Positions 12,180 to 23,159 of a DNA stretch of 64,000 bases are shown here, piece by piece. The stretch spans positions 7,751,001 to 7,815,000 of the forward strand of contig NC_060214.1 in the NCBI RefSeq assembly GCF_021130785.1, given 5' to 3'. Made by a program: the position numbers and the translations under genes. The stretch's first letter is position 1. Each line of letters begins with the position of its first letter. This DNA is from Homalodisca vitripennis. Taxonomy: Eukaryota; Arthropoda; Insecta; Hemiptera; Cicadellidae. Below the pieces are notes generated by a model. The model did not search any database and was not told the DNA's origin. It saw only the letters and a program-made list of their open reading frames with translations.

Positions 12180-13260
12180 ACTTTGGTACTGAAAACTTCA
12201 CTGGCTTACTTTGTTCGCCAATCAAGTATCGAGTTTTGTTTTCATTGGTTAACTTTAAGTGGGAAAGGTTCCCCATATGTGACAGTAAACCTGAATTGCT
12301 GAAATAATCCCCAAACTCACCATTCCTAGTCCGTATGAATGTTTTGTCCCCACGTGTGACCAATGCAGTCAATGATGACCACCCCCCTCCCCACTAGGTC
12401 ATTGACGTCCTAAATGATTTCACTAATTGGGACAGTACGGAAGTTGTGTCATGGGGATTTTCACTTATCTTCAGCTTTTTGATAGCGCCGAGAACCGATA
12501 ACAGTCCGGGTATTTCGTTGTTGATTAACCTGAAACGTATCTCCGATTGAGTCATTAGACATAACCTCAAAAACGTAAAATATAGAGCGAACAAGTTTTC
12601 TTTACTACCCACTCAAAATACGCTTTTGAGGTTATCCCATGGAAAAGTCATCCAAACAACAGAGTTACAACATGTACCTATACACGAAAACAGTTATATG
12701 TACCTATACACGAAAACAGTTATATTTAATATTTGTTTTACCCATCATAAATCTCTATCGTTCAGTGATGCAAAAACATCAGTAACACTACGTTGCGAGA
12801 TCTGCAATCTGATCTCTTCTTCAGGTAAATAACTAACCTAAAACAAAATTACAAATTAGGTTAAAATAAACAAATCATACCAGAGCGTTGTGACAGGCGA
12901 AAGTCAGGAATTACAACCACCATGTCGTGTGTCAACTTCACTAACTCTAAAACATGCACTTAATAAAAAACTAAACACAACACTAAATTATCAAAACTGA
13001 ACTACAGGTCACAATACGTCTGCATTCATCGACCAACCCCCATGACTGTCGTAGCTATTCGCTAGCCGCTACTCGTAGCTTAGTTATTGTTTGAATGGTA
13101 ACATTACTTATATTTAAAAAAAGTGGTTTGTAATTGGAAGTTTAAAGTTTAACATTTTAGACATCAGTACCGACTTTTAGAACTCGAATAAATACTACAT
13201 TTGTCACACACAATAAAATTAAGACAATTCGGTGTATTTAGGCTTGCACAGGGGTTCAAT
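12180..13260. other. Intronic, nothing recognised
   Basis: No element ends or coding signal. A short direct repeat (two copies of 'tatgtacctatacacgaaaa') occurs near 12672-12722. Confidence 0.4.
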
Positions 13261-13535
13261 CCAGGCCTGTACTCTTGCCGTTTTTTTTTTCGAACAATTT
13301 TACCGGGGCCCCACCACACATCTATTTGAAGAGACAGTGTTGACGGACGAGATTGTTCAATCTAATAACTGTAACTTAGTACTGATTTTAATATCATTAA
13401 AAAATTAATAAGATGTTGTCAATGAGATAACGGGGGGGGGGGGGGTGAAACGGTACGACGGGGGCGCGGTCGCGGGACGTGACGGAGCTCGCCAAATATT
13501 TTTTTCGGGACCCGCCAAAGCTGAGTACGGCCCTG
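13261..13535. mobile_element. Possible short TIR element
   Basis: The left end reads 'caggcctgtactcttgcc' and the right end, read on the other strand, 'cagggccgtactcagc', a plausible hAT-style inverted pair. The interior includes a G10+ homopolymer and a GC-rich segment. No convincing target duplication was found, so the boundaries are uncertain. Antisense frames through it (13405-13641) are chance. Confidence 0.3.
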
Positions 13536-13746
13536 GTGGAAACAAATAATTGGGTTCGGGGAATTTGTATCCAAACCGAGTTCTAGTGAAGCGAAGTGTG
13601 AATAAGCAGTTACATTTTTCATGAAGAAAAAAGAAATTCAATGTATTCGAAATTTTATCATCTTCTGTCGTATATCGTCAATTTTACCCAACAGCTTGCC
13701 GATGCGTTATTTTATTTTCTAATTTAATTATTTCTGATAACCGAAG

Positions 13747-13889
13747 AGGCCGTAGCCCAGAAAGAAATTTGGGGGGGGATTAGCTAGCTTTGAGACATTG
13801 CTCTAATGAAACCCTACTTTAACATCAACCATCGTGCATGTCGAGGGCGGGGGGTTGGACCCCTAATTCCCCCGTAATGGCTACGGCCT
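13747..13889. mobile_element. 143-bp MITE with AGGCCGTAGCC ends
   Basis: Starts with 'aggccgtagcc' and ends with its exact reverse complement 'ggctacggcct'. Both ends are followed inward by G- or C-rich runs. No coding capacity. The ends resemble those of hAT MITEs elsewhere in the window ('acgtagccag'). Confidence 0.5.
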
Positions 13890-14137
13890 TGACAATCGGG
13901 AAAACGTACTCCAAATAACAAATTCCCAAAAATGACCTAATACGACGATAACAGGCTATATTTATAATTATGTATCTCTCACAAATTATAATAACGACCA
14001 TTTTAGGCTACTAACTATCACTATGCTACTTAAATCTGTACTTAGGGCCTACGTTACAGTAAGACATCATAATTGCACTATGTCAGTAACATACCTGAGA
14101 ATCGTAAAATAGGTTTGATTGGACATAATGGTTTTTT

Positions 14138-14888
14138 GGTACTTTGGGATTATACCGACCACACCCAGACATGAATCGTTATTTCACATTTCGTTTCTAC
14201 TGATTACTAGATTAGCGTAGAACAATATTTCGTCAATATAAAACAGGAATTGTCTTATCGCAAACACCTCCCCATCCTCAGACAGAGGTCAAAGTCGAGC
14301 GTCTAGTAGATAACGTGATTGCAGAGTCTCGCCGCCCGTTCAGCTGGTGCATCGCTTTGTTGTACTTCCGTGTTTTACCTCTACATTTCTCCAAACACAA
14401 AAATTCAACAAAAACAAACATTTACCAAACTAAACTTTTTATTAAAAAAACACTCAAAACTTGTTTTTATTCTTGATCACATTCCGCCACCCAAAATGCG
14501 AGTGCCTCCGGCCATCAGCGCGGGCTTCGACAGCACCTTCGGTGCTGCCCCGCGCTGATGTCGACGAAAGAAAAACATCCCTCGAGATAGTACCTATCAG
14601 TAAAATATCAAATTCTAGAGGGGCTAATCAGAAATATAAATTGAATTGTAATGGAAAGGCAATGATGTACCGTGCAAATCACGTGATGCCGCGCGGCCTG
14701 CCGTAATCAGGATTCTCGAGAAAGATAAGATAACAGCGACAACAATACCGATCACAATACCTGGAAATGCTTGTAAGTTTGTAATTTTGTAATTGAAGAG
14801 TTGTTTTTTCGTTCTATCATGTTTGTTTCTATAAATTTCTATTTTTGTGTTCTTCATACTGGTGTGGTCGGTATAATCCCAAAGTACC
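14138..14888. mobile_element. 751-bp element with about 30-bp terminal inverted repeats
   Basis: The left terminus 'ggtactttgggattata' continues into 'ccgaccacacc', and the right terminus at 14859-14888 is its reverse complement. The interior contains a GC-rich hairpin (separate entry) and short frames with no recognisable domain. It is a non-autonomous DNA transposon by structure; the superfamily is not clear to me. It lies in the 276-aa gene intron. Confidence 0.7.
14514..14559. repeat. Strong GC-rich hairpin inside the TIR element
   Basis: Outer arms 'atcagcgcgg' (14514-14523) and 'ccgcgctgat' (14550-14559) pair perfectly. An inner stem 'cagcacc'-ttc-'ggtgctg' also pairs perfectly. This is exceptional in such AT-rich DNA. 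Its role is unknown; it may be a structural part of the transposon. Confidence 0.7.
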
Positions 14889-14943
14889 GGTTTTTTTTAT
14901 ATTTGTATTGAAACCAGAAAGCATATTTAACAATAATGTACAA

Positions 14944-15717
14944 ATACTAGCAGTTGCCCGCGGCTTCGCACGCAATTTTCTGTTGAAAGACAGCACACTA
15001 TATTCAAGTATTCTTTTTCTATCACATTCTAAACACTCCTGAGATAATTGATAGTCGTTCCTTCGTGAGCCTCTTGGGCGCATTATGAAGGTAGGCCTAT
15101 GTACCATATTTCCTGCCTCTATCTTTCGTGGTTTTCGCTAGGTGTTGATAAGTTATTCAAAACAATTAATTTATATGGATGAATCTCGACTATAAAGAAT
15201 CAAATTAGGTCTGTTAAAATTAATTTTCTGTCTAAGATATTTCCAGTATTATTGTGGAGTGTGCCTTCAAGAAAATGTATCAACGAAAACCAATTTCGAT
15301 CATAAAACGTCTTCTTTCGGCTCTTTTCATTTACCTTCGATCTAACCAAATTCGATTACCTTATGTGCAAACATTCACGGATTTGTACAATGAGGTTGTT
15401 TTCATAATAATTTAATAGTAGGCTATTTTCATTGCATTAGATAGTTTATTGATCATTGGTGCAATCTAAATTTAAAATTAGGTAATGACGTCTTCTATGC
15501 AGCCAGTATTACACTACTAATCAAGCACTTTACAATAACAACTTTCTAAATTTTAAATGTAATGTAAACAAATGTTTCTGCCTCTTTGATGAACTTCAGC
15601 TGAAAGTACAGTATTAACAGCTGTTAAGTATCATTTCACTTTGTATTACGTGTCGTAGCGCAGTCTGCCGGATCGAAGGTAAAACATTAAAAAACCAGCA
15701 ATTTAGAAATAAAACAT
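14944..15717. repeat. Truncated dispersed repeat, then empty intron
   Basis: At 14946-14982 the sequence 'gttgcccgcggcttcgca' is a recurrent end motif of an invertebrate dispersed repeat. The same motif occurs reversed at the right end of the repeat at 61750-62270. The remainder to 15717 has no recognised feature. Confidence 0.4.
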
Positions 15718-15723
15718 TTATAT

Positions 15724-15801
<78 letters not shown>

Positions 15802-15883
15802 AAGTGGTTCTCAGTTTGTTATGTCATAAACATTTTCTCGCATAAGCACCCTGCCTATCACTAGAGAGAGAGAGAGAGAGAGA
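15718..15883. repeat. (TA)n-(GA)n microsatellites just before exon 2
   Basis: About 50 bases of TA repeats run into about 30 bases of GA repeats (15770-15799). A second short GA run (15863-15883) lies only 37 bases before the acceptor at 15920. Confidence 0.9.
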
Positions 15884-15920
15884 TATTACATTCTTACTGC
15901 TTATTTATTGAATGTTCCAG

Positions 15921-16661
15921 GTGAAGAGGCCTGGTAGTTCCTGTGACGGCGTCCACTGCAGGAGAGGCTTCATCTGCAAGGACGGGCATTGCGTGAAGGA
16001 CCCAAATCCGGTGGACCCATGCGCTCGAGCATCCTGCGAGGAAGACTTCGTCTGCGTGAACGGCGAGTGTATCCCACAGCCGACCTGTGACGACATAACC
16101 TGCAGCGAGGGTGAGGTTTGTCGTCTGGAGCGTATACAGTGTTCCTACCCGCCATGTCTGCAAGTCCCGACCTGCAGGTTGAACGTGTCATGTGACATGG
16201 TCGAGTGCGACGCGGGCACTATCTGCCACGACGGGCTATGCGTGAAGGAGCCCACTTGTGAAGGAGTCGTCTGCGGCTCCAGGCAGGAGTGTTACCTAGA
16301 GGAGCCCCCGTGCTTCGTGACCCCCTGCCCTCTCCCGGTGCCGATGTGCGGCCCGATCAGCAAGTGCACGGGTATCCGCTGTAACGAGGACTACGTCTGC
16401 ATCGACGGATACTGCGTCTTGGAGCCCGACTGTTACGGCATCCAGTGCGCCTCCGGAGAAGAGTGCTTCATGAAGGAAGTGGTCTGCGTGAGGGGCCCTT
16501 GCCCCCCTGTACCCACCTGCCGTCCGGCCCTGACCTGTGATATTGTCGGGTGTATCCCCGGGTACGCTTGTGTGGACAACACGTGTGTCCCGGATTATTT
16601 CGAACAGGAAGAGCTACCCGAGCTCCTGGAGATCATAACTGTTGTAATTACGGTTTTATAA
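15921..16661 (+). CDS. Exon 2 of a 276-aa secreted protein with A-A-(B-A)3 cysteine modules
   Basis: After the acceptor TTCCAG (15915-15920) the frame runs 246 codons to TAA at 16659-16661. With exon 1 (9019-9108, phase 0) the precursor is 276 residues. The mature part is almost wholly cysteine modules, 38 cysteines in all. Five A modules (C-x4-C-x5-C-x4-C, typically ending DGxCV) and three B modules (C-x4-C-x5-C-x6-C-x4-C-x5/6-C, with PC and VPxC) are arranged A-A-B-A-B-A-B-A. The modules recall follistatin N-terminal-like (FOLN-type) small disulfide domains, but I do not recognise the protein. A basic KRSKVKR stretch around the exon junction could be a pro-peptide cleavage site. The C-terminus is acidic (YFEQEELPELLE) followed by a short hydrophobic tail (IITVVITVL). 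The G+C content is far above the flanks, consistent with real coding. The B-A unit is the same one that forms the small peptides at 24688, 54362 and 62330. Confidence 0.88.
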   Translation: MKRPGSSCDGVHCRRGFICKDGHCVKDPNPVDPCARASCEEDFVCVNGECIPQPTCDDITCSEGEVCRLERIQCSYPPCLQVPTCRLNVSCDMVECDAGTICHDGLCVKEPTCEGVVCGSRQECYLEEPPCFVTPCPLPVPMCGPISKCTGIRCNEDYVCIDGYCVLEPDCYGIQCASGEECFMKEVVCVRGPCPPVPTCRPALTCDIVGCIPGYACVDNTCVPDYFEQEELPELLEIITVVITVL

Positions 16662-16696
16662 GTTACAAACTATATCATTGTTCCTAATAATGATGA

Positions 16697-16702
16697 ATTA
16701 AA
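16697..16702 (+). terminator. ATTAAA poly(A) signal of the 276-aa gene
   Basis: Common AATAAA variant 36 bases after the stop codon at 16659-16661. Confidence 0.45.
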
Positions 16703-16847
16703 TTCTACATAGTTTTGGTTAAAATCTTCGTTTATTTCACTTAATTCCAACCTTTTTCCCGGTTCAATAATATAAGGCTGCATAATACGACAATTTGTTA
16801 GAATATAATATCACTAGCGAATCACAACACATATTCCAATAATTAAT

Positions 16848-16912
16848 TTAATTGTGCGAGGCCTTTCAGAATCAATGATTCCATCGTCAGGCGACTTCAC
16901 AAAATGTGTTTA
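16848..16912 (-). ncRNA. Hammerhead-ribozyme-like motif
   Basis: Read on the minus strand, the sequence has a hammerhead core: CTGACGA, a stem II 'GAATC'-att-'GATTC', then GAAA, then the palindrome AGGCCT and C. Flanking TTGTG (before the core) and CACAA (after it) can form stem I. This is the layout of a type I hammerhead with a minimal stem III, the form known from Penelope-like elements and retrozymes, where dimers are often needed. Self-cleavage is inferred. Confidence 0.45.
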
Positions 16913-18561
16913 AAATAAAAATAAAAAATATTTCCAATGCTCCAAGAATCTTCAATTTGTTAGCAGTTCTTCCAAAATAAACAAACTGCTTTTCATTTAC
17001 AGTGCATTATTACCTTCATGAACTATAAACTAAATCAATAATGATTTTAAACTGTTGTTCTGTCTAGCTCCGTAATATAAGGTAAGAGTAATTAATATAA
17101 AGTAGGAAACTGTTGGTATCTTAGCCCCTCTTATTTCCTTTACAAAGTTGCTGAATGAAAACTGTTGTTATATGTTGTTTATATATCGTCTCTAAAAAAC
17201 CCACCGTGACGAGGAATCCAACTCTGGAACACAAGAACACTAATGCTACAGCAAAGAAACCTTAGAGTACGGCTCTGTAAATTCTAAAGTTCTGGGGAAA
17301 TGGCATATGATGAACCAGGAGATCCTTAGTTTTCCCACTAAATTGCACCTTATAACGGATCGAAGCTGATTATCAGAAGCGATCGAAGAGGAATTTAGTA
17401 TTGTGTCATCATTTATTGCTTTAGGTCACGAAACTAAATGGTGATAATTGATTTCTAGGAAAGAACTAAAGTTCTTTCAAAATTTTGCTTTGTACGGCTA
17501 TTTGTACAATAGAGCTAAACAGTGGGATGTTAGTAGTGGTTATCTCTTCCCTTCGATCACGTTCCGTGATAAAATAGCGTTTTTCTCAGTACGGTAACGT
17601 ATATTATTTTGTAGATTTTCATAAATTTGGGACAATTCATGAATCCAACCCATTTCCTTCTTAAAGATCTATCTGGTCGTGATAAAATGTTTTCATAAAT
17701 ATTATTATTCTTTACGAGAGTGGTGTGATCGTCTATTGCTATAACAAAACAAAATACGGCAAAACACAGAACCTTGAGGTAGGCCTACTCCACTTTCAAT
17801 ATTAATTCAATTTGATTCTTCAATATCGTAAATTATAATCTGCTGAAATAAGGAAATACAAGTTTAAGTTCTTCATTTTCAATTCTAAAACGTGTCTGTT
17901 GAACTACAATCAAACTATGGGAAAATCAAAAGTTTAACTAAAGTCAATCAAGGTTGCTGTTTACTTAATATACTGATAATTAGCCTATATACTCAGCCGC
18001 GTCAATTATGCTATAACCAAGCATGAAACTAAACTGTACCTTACATAACATAATATACTATTTAAAGATGTAGGGTAATCACTAGACGTGCTTAGTTTAT
18101 AATTAAGCTGTTAAGCACCAGTACTTTTGTCAAGTTTAAGAACACTTGGATCAATAACACGAATAATTTGTTTTAATTATTATGTTAATAAACCGTCGAA
18201 TCCTTCACTCTTTAATGGATCGACCTATGATGTAAACTATTTTCCTCCATACAAATTTAGAACCTAAATTGCAATCACCCAAAGAGCATTTTAACAGTTG
18301 AAAATAGTCCATAGCATTTGATCAAGCTGATTTACTGTATTGACAAAATAATACTTGTATTCTTCATAGATTTTATGTTTACTTTCTGTTCATCATACCG
18401 AATGTCATCAAAAAGTAAATAAGATTGATAGAAAGGAATGTTTCCACATAATTATAATTGCTGTAAGCAAGTGGGGAACTTAATTCAATCTGGGTGAAAA
18501 GTTGCCGACATTGCATCTGCAGGCCCTGAACTTCTGGGCCTTCTTCTATAACGTTAGTATG
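16913..18561. other. Intergenic, nothing recognised
   Basis: AT-rich; no gene, RNA or clear element ends between the hammerhead-like motif and the hAT MITE at 18562. Confidence 0.5.
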
Positions 18562-18823
18562 CAGGGACGTAGCCAGCCAGGGGGTTCAAGTCGGTCCAAA
18601 TACCCCCCCCCCCCAATTTTCAATTATTTCAATTTCCTTTTTAGTAAACTATTATTATTTAAATGATTCAGTATTACTAACATGTACTGCTGAAAGATCG
18701 TTCTCAACAAAGAAACGGGCCAAGAACTTTTTAAGGAACAAAATGGGGCTTTACTCTGTCCACTACGGGAAAAACATCAGTTGTCTTGACCTTCCCCCCA
18801 ATATTTTCCTGGCAACGTTCTTG
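18562..18823. mobile_element. hAT-derived MITE, copy 2 (262 bp)
   Basis: Left end 'cagggacgtagccag'; right end, on the other strand, 'caagaacgttgccag', matching at 12 of 15 positions. It is flanked by 'ttagtatg' (18554-18561) and 'ttagcagg' (18824-18831), an aged 8-bp target duplication matching at 6 of 8, as expected for hAT. The interior encodes a decayed piece of the hAT dimerisation domain (CTAERSFSTK, FLRNKMG). It matches copy 1 at 11940-12179. Confidence 0.65.
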
Positions 18824-19048
18824 TTAGCAGGTGTAGTGATTAATATTTATCCCAAAAAATAACCTGAAGATGTTTTTGAACATCTCAACATCCTACAAGT
18901 ATAAGTATAATACAGTATTAGCCATAATAAACAGTACTGAAACTGAATCAGTTGTAGTTGCCTTCTCCATTTGCTGATTCAATTGTCTATTGTTGCCGCG
19001 GCTTCGTGTTCATTACGTCTTTCTTATCTGAGGTTAGTTTTAGATAAC

Positions 19049-19490
19049 ATGGTGCTAACAACGGTAGAGAAAGTTTTTATCGTAGAGCATTATTTTCGCT
19101 CATACGGAATTAGACGTGCGGGTGGGCCAAGCTTGTCATACACTGCATTACGTTTTCAGGAACATTCAACAAAAACCCGCCTAGTAATAATGCTGTGATT
19201 CTTAATGTTGTTGAAAAGTTTCGAAGAACAGGTAGTGTTTTGACACAGCGAAAGGGCTTTTCACGTCGCCCAACTCCTGTGTGTACAAATGAAATCCACG
19301 GAAGAGTGTTGCAACAAGTGTTAAAGTCACCGAAAAGAAACATAATATGAGAACTTCTCCCAAACTGAATATTAGCAATACGTCAATGCGAAGAATGTTC
19401 AAAAACATCGGTGGGTTTCCCTACAGGATACAAACTGGACAACCTTTGAACTGTAGAAACAAACTAGCCAGAGTTCAGTACTGTTTATTT
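19049..19490 (+). pseudogene. Tc1/mariner-type transposase, N-terminal remnant
   Basis: The frame from ATG 19049 reads MVLTTVEKVFIVEHYFRSYG, the conserved start of arthropod transposases with a DUF4817-type N-terminal helix-turn-helix. Further downstream, after at least two frameshifts (near 19160 and 19345), come KFRRTGSVLTQRKGFSRRPT-like residues and then LNISNTSMRRMFKNIGGFPY, again typical of the family. The DDE catalytic region is missing: after about 19490 the sequence no longer resembles a transposase. It is a dead, 3'-truncated copy unrelated in function to the nearby cysteine-rich genes. Confidence 0.8.
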
Positions 19491-20334
19491 TGGCTAATAC
19501 TGTACAAGTACTTCTGTCGGAACTCCAGGGTTCGAGCGTTGTTCAGTCCTCGTTTCGTTTCGCACGCACCAGTCTGGGGGCCATTGAATGTGATACGACT
19601 AGGCAGTGCTCTACCTGAAAATATTGATTGCTTAGCCCTTCGGTCGTATCTTCTTTCAAAAGGTAAATTACAATGTAGGTACCTGATTTGTGTATGTAAT
19701 TTAATTTAATTTGTTTTATTTAATTTATTGTAGTCTGTATCGCATAGTGCAGGTGATTTACTGGACTGTAGGTAGATGTTCATTTATTTTTACTTCTTCA
19801 TCAAAACATTCGTGTTTTATGTGTTTCCAAATTTCCTTACAATATATCTATAACATTTATTTATTATATGGTATTTCTGTGTAAGTTAATAGTGTACGAA
19901 CTTAGTAAATTTTGTAATAACTATTATATGCAAAAATGCTGCAATGTAATTGGAGTTTTCTGTTTTGTAGCGTCAATAAATCAACAATTAGTTTCCCAGT
20001 GGCTTCTGCTTTTAGAAGAATGCTTGCTACTTTTGTAATGGTAGAGATTTATGACAATAACCTACCTCTTACTTTCAGAGTGCTTGGGATTAGTAAGCTA
20101 TGGGAAATTTTGGCCGTAAAAGTCATTTTGCTGTAGCAATACCCATGCTGAAGCTGAATTGCGACAGATCCTGGAGCAAATGAATAGGTATGCTATGGTG
20201 ACAATTGACTACAATAAATACAACTGACTGAAGGGGTACTTAAAAATCTACAGCAATACGATCTGCAAAAGAGATCCTAAAGACACTTTTGAATACTGCA
20301 AACTTTCAAGCCTATATGGTGGAATGGAAGATTT

Positions 20335-20632
20335 GTCAGTCAGAAGATGGATACATTCGTATTTGAAGTCAAAAATTCTCATTGTATAACGAGTGTTTTA
20401 TTATTTCTCGTAATTATGCTCAGGGATTGGTAAATAAAATCCGCTAAGAATCGTAAAAAATCTCAAGATTACACTTACTACCTCAATAAATTAAAAAATT
20501 GTAAGAAGTAATTTAGACATGCATAATACAGAAGGTAAGTTATCAAGTCTCTTAACTTTGACTACAATAAATCCTCTTGCTTAATTTAGGCTATCCCATT
20601 AAGGTCAACCATTTTGCTTGAATTCCAGAATG
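20335..20632 (+). repeat. Direct-repeat block shared with 29725-30017
   Basis: About 295 bp (starting near 'gtcagaagatggatacattc' and ending near 'tgcttgaattccaga') recurs in the same orientation at 29725-30017 with minor differences. It lies upstream of the plus-strand 162-aa gene here. In the second place it is fused to an inverted fragment of the B-A gene. It marks a duplication breakpoint. Confidence 0.8.
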
Positions 20633-20940
20633 TTGTATTTAATTATAAATAAAGTATAAAATATTTATTCTATTGAAACTTTAATACCGTACTTATTTGT
20701 ACATTTTATATGTTTTAAACCCACAAAATATGTTTTTAGAATAAATTACATTTACATTCATAATAATACATTTAAATGGAGGGTTATCTTTACAGATTGA
20801 TTGACCATTCGTTCGATTTGTAAAGAAGCCATAAGCTTTCCAGATGGTTCATTAATGTCAATTCTTTACAGTTAGGCTACAATTTACGTAGTGCTATGAA
20901 TAGTGTAGGAATTATAGGTTACCAGTAAATCATCCAGCAC

Positions 20941-20947
20941 ATAAAAG
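20941..20947 (+). promoter_or_regulatory. Putative TATA box of the 162-aa gene
   Basis: ATAAAAG lies 101 bases upstream of the ATG at 21048. It is conserved in both minus-strand paralogues (33644-33650 and 38898-38904), at 97 bases from each ATG, within a longer conserved upstream block. Position and conservation support a core promoter role; the start site is not determined. Confidence 0.45.
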
Positions 20948-21047
20948 TACAACGTATACTATACTGTAGGAAAGTGCAATATTTTTTTAGTTTGTTGCGC
21001 CTTGTTTTATTAAGGAAAAGAGTTCATATTCAAACCAAATTACCATT

Positions 21048-21125
21048 ATGGTTGTACTGTCTCCATTCTCTCATGTGTTAAGAATTAGCGTTGTTGTCTT
21101 TTTCCTCAGCATTCTTCAATCATCG
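21048..21125 (+). CDS. Exon 1 (signal peptide) of the plus-strand 162-aa protein
   Basis: Twenty-six codons from ATG 21048 to the donor TCG|GTAAGA at 21126, phase 0. The peptide has a hydrophobic core (ISVVVFFLSIL) followed by QSS, a good signal peptidase context. Two paralogous exons on the minus strand (33470-33547 and 38724-38801) are nearly identical. It splices in phase to the exon at 22156 across a 1.03-kb intron. Confidence 0.82.
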
Positions 21126-21578
21126 GTAAGAATACTCCTAGTAATTCTTGATAATACCAGTAATCACGTTACATTAATTTATAATTGGAATTGTGGTAAA
21201 ATACATGTTATAATTAATTGTTGAACCATAAATCATTACTTGAAAGTAATTCAAGGTGGTACATCAAAATCCCTTGTGACTTTCGAATATTAAACATCAA
21301 TTCACGATTTAACAGGTTGGGTTGAATAAGGGAATTGTAAATGCTCGTAAGGAAAAGTTAACAGTAATAGAAGGAGTTCCCCTCTGATAGCGAGTTACCA
21401 GAAATATGAGGCCCTTTAAAACACTAACAGAAAAGGAACTGATGTAGACATTGAATATAAATTTATCATAGGTGATCCTTTAAGATTGGTTGAAAAAGCA
21501 GCTAGTTTTATGTCAAGATCGATTATAAAAACAGTTCTAGAAACTGGGACCCAATCGGACATGCATAAGCACACTAAT

Positions 21579-21583
<5 letters not shown>

Positions 21584-21671
<88 letters not shown>
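21584..21671. repeat. (TA)44 microsatellite in the intron
   Basis: Uninterrupted TA dinucleotide run of 88 bases. The open frame across it (poly Ile-Tyr) is meaningless. The two minus-strand paralogues lack this expansion at the equivalent place. Confidence 0.95.
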
Positions 21672-21674
<3 letters not shown>

Positions 21675-22155
21675 CGAGGATCACTAGCCGCAATAGTTTC
21701 TGTGAAGGTTAAAAAGGGTGGGTATCGCAAGGGTTAAAAATATTATAATATATGCCAATCTTGACAGTGTTGTGCATTATTTAGAGTGATGAAATAGACA
21801 ATTTTCGACCTATCAGACTACTAATACTACTTCTCAAAGATGTTCAAAATAATGTCTCTTTGGTTTTATAATAAGATAAAACTCAAATAAATTTTTTAAA
21901 TGATATAGGCTATTTAATTTATAATTGAGCAATACAAATAAGACAATATTTCTTTGGTGCGCTTTTACTATTTGTTGCCATTGCTTTAATTTATTTTCAA
22001 AAATAACTTGTAATTTGAATACTAACATAATGTTGTGCAAGTTTACTGTACATCTGTATTGTTTCAACGTCAGTTAAGATATTCAAATGGTTATTACTGA
22101 AATATTGAATACGCAAATGAAAATATGAGTCTAGGTAAAACCGGAAATGTTTCAG

Positions 22156-22566
22156 GTCTCCATACCAACATGCGATGTCACAGGATGTGATCCTGGCAGT
22201 TGCTGCAGTGACGATGGAAGCTGTGTCACAACAGAAGGTATCTCCTGTGAGAACTACGCTTGTGGTGGAGGAGAGGAATGTTACCTTACAAACACTTGTC
22301 CTCCAGAAAGGATGTGCAGACCTTTCCCGAACTGTTCCACGATCTTATGTATCGAAGAAACTACCTGCATTAACAATGAGTGTATCCCAATAACATGCAA
22401 AGATACCACCTGCAAACCTGAAGAGGTTTGTTACATAAAACCAGGCAATAGTACGTACCCTACAACTGCTGCCTGCAGGCCTAGAAGAACCTGTGCTGAG
22501 GTCCGGTGTCCGAAGGGGACGAGATGCTTGAACGGCGAGTGCGTCCCTTGTGAAGGTCATAATTGA
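22156..22566 (+). CDS. Exon 2 of the plus-strand 162-aa secreted cysteine-rich protein
   Basis: Follows acceptor TTTCAG (22150-22155) and runs 136 codons to TGA at 22564-22566; with exon 1 it makes a 162-residue precursor. The mature chain carries about 23 cysteines. It begins with an A-like module containing an extra adjacent cysteine (GSCCSDDGSC), then two degenerate B modules each followed by a regular A module (ILCIEETTCINNEC and VRCPKGTRCLNGEC). The B modules have lost the C-x4-PC segment seen in the smaller relatives, and the second has a long insert carrying an NST N-glycosylation sequon. The exon ends CVPCEGHN. The function is unknown; secretion and multiple disulfides are well supported. 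Two near-identical copies are at 31052 and 37377 on the opposite strand. Confidence 0.88.
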   Translation, partial: VSIPTCDVTGCDPGSCCSDDGSCVTTEGISCENYACGGGEECYLTNTCPPERMCRPFPNCSTILCIEETTCINNECIPITCKDTTCKPEEVCYIKPGNSTYPTTAACRPRRTCAEVRCPKGTRCLNGECVPCEGHN

Positions 22567-22654
22567 CGAGAGTGTAAATGTGCCAAAACATCCTGAAAAG
22601 TCTATAAATACATATCCTCAGCAATGTTTTGTTTCAATTATTCATTACGTTTCC

Positions 22655-22660
22655 AATAAA
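22655..22660 (+). terminator. AATAAA poly(A) signal of the plus-strand 162-aa gene
   Basis: Canonical signal 89 bases after the stop. It is conserved in the minus-strand copies at 30958-30963 and 37283-37288. Confidence 0.6.
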
Positions 22661-23159
22661 TAACAAGTCCTCACGTCTATAACTGCTAATACATTGTCTT
22701 TGCAGTTACACAGTGAACACGTTTTTGTTTTGAATGGCTGACATATCTTATGGCCAGCTTCAAAATCCTGTAATTTGTCAATGACTTCTATCAATATAAT
22801 TACAACTATTTTACATAAGCGTTAAATAAACAAGCCTATATATTTTAATGTAAATTTTCGGTTAAATGCGTTTACAATTATAACTTAAGGTGGTTAAACG
22901 GATTGTACTACAGTGACGGAAACGTTGAATTTCATTGCACTTTTATCAAACTTTACCAGCTTTCTAAAAGGAGGAAGTGATCTATTTGATCTGTTTCTGT
23001 TTTTGTGTTGGTCCAGCGAGTTTTCCAAAACTATGCTACCAATTGTGATGAATAGGTTTTCAATGAGGGGTATTTTCACCCCAGGTACTTTCACTCCGGT
23101 TTTGTAGGACTTGGTCAGCAAGTGGTGAGTGATTCATTTTGGAAATCGCATATATAAGA
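22661..23159. other. 3' flank of the plus-strand 162-aa gene
   Basis: 22690-22850 is homologous (inverted) to 30760-30895, marking the extent of the duplicated unit. No further gene. A short run of overlapping frames on both strands (22894-23121) has no family resemblance. Confidence 0.45.

Noticed and set aside
21486..21737. Frame with a long Ile-Tyr run
   Set aside because: It is simply the translation of a TA microsatellite in an intron.
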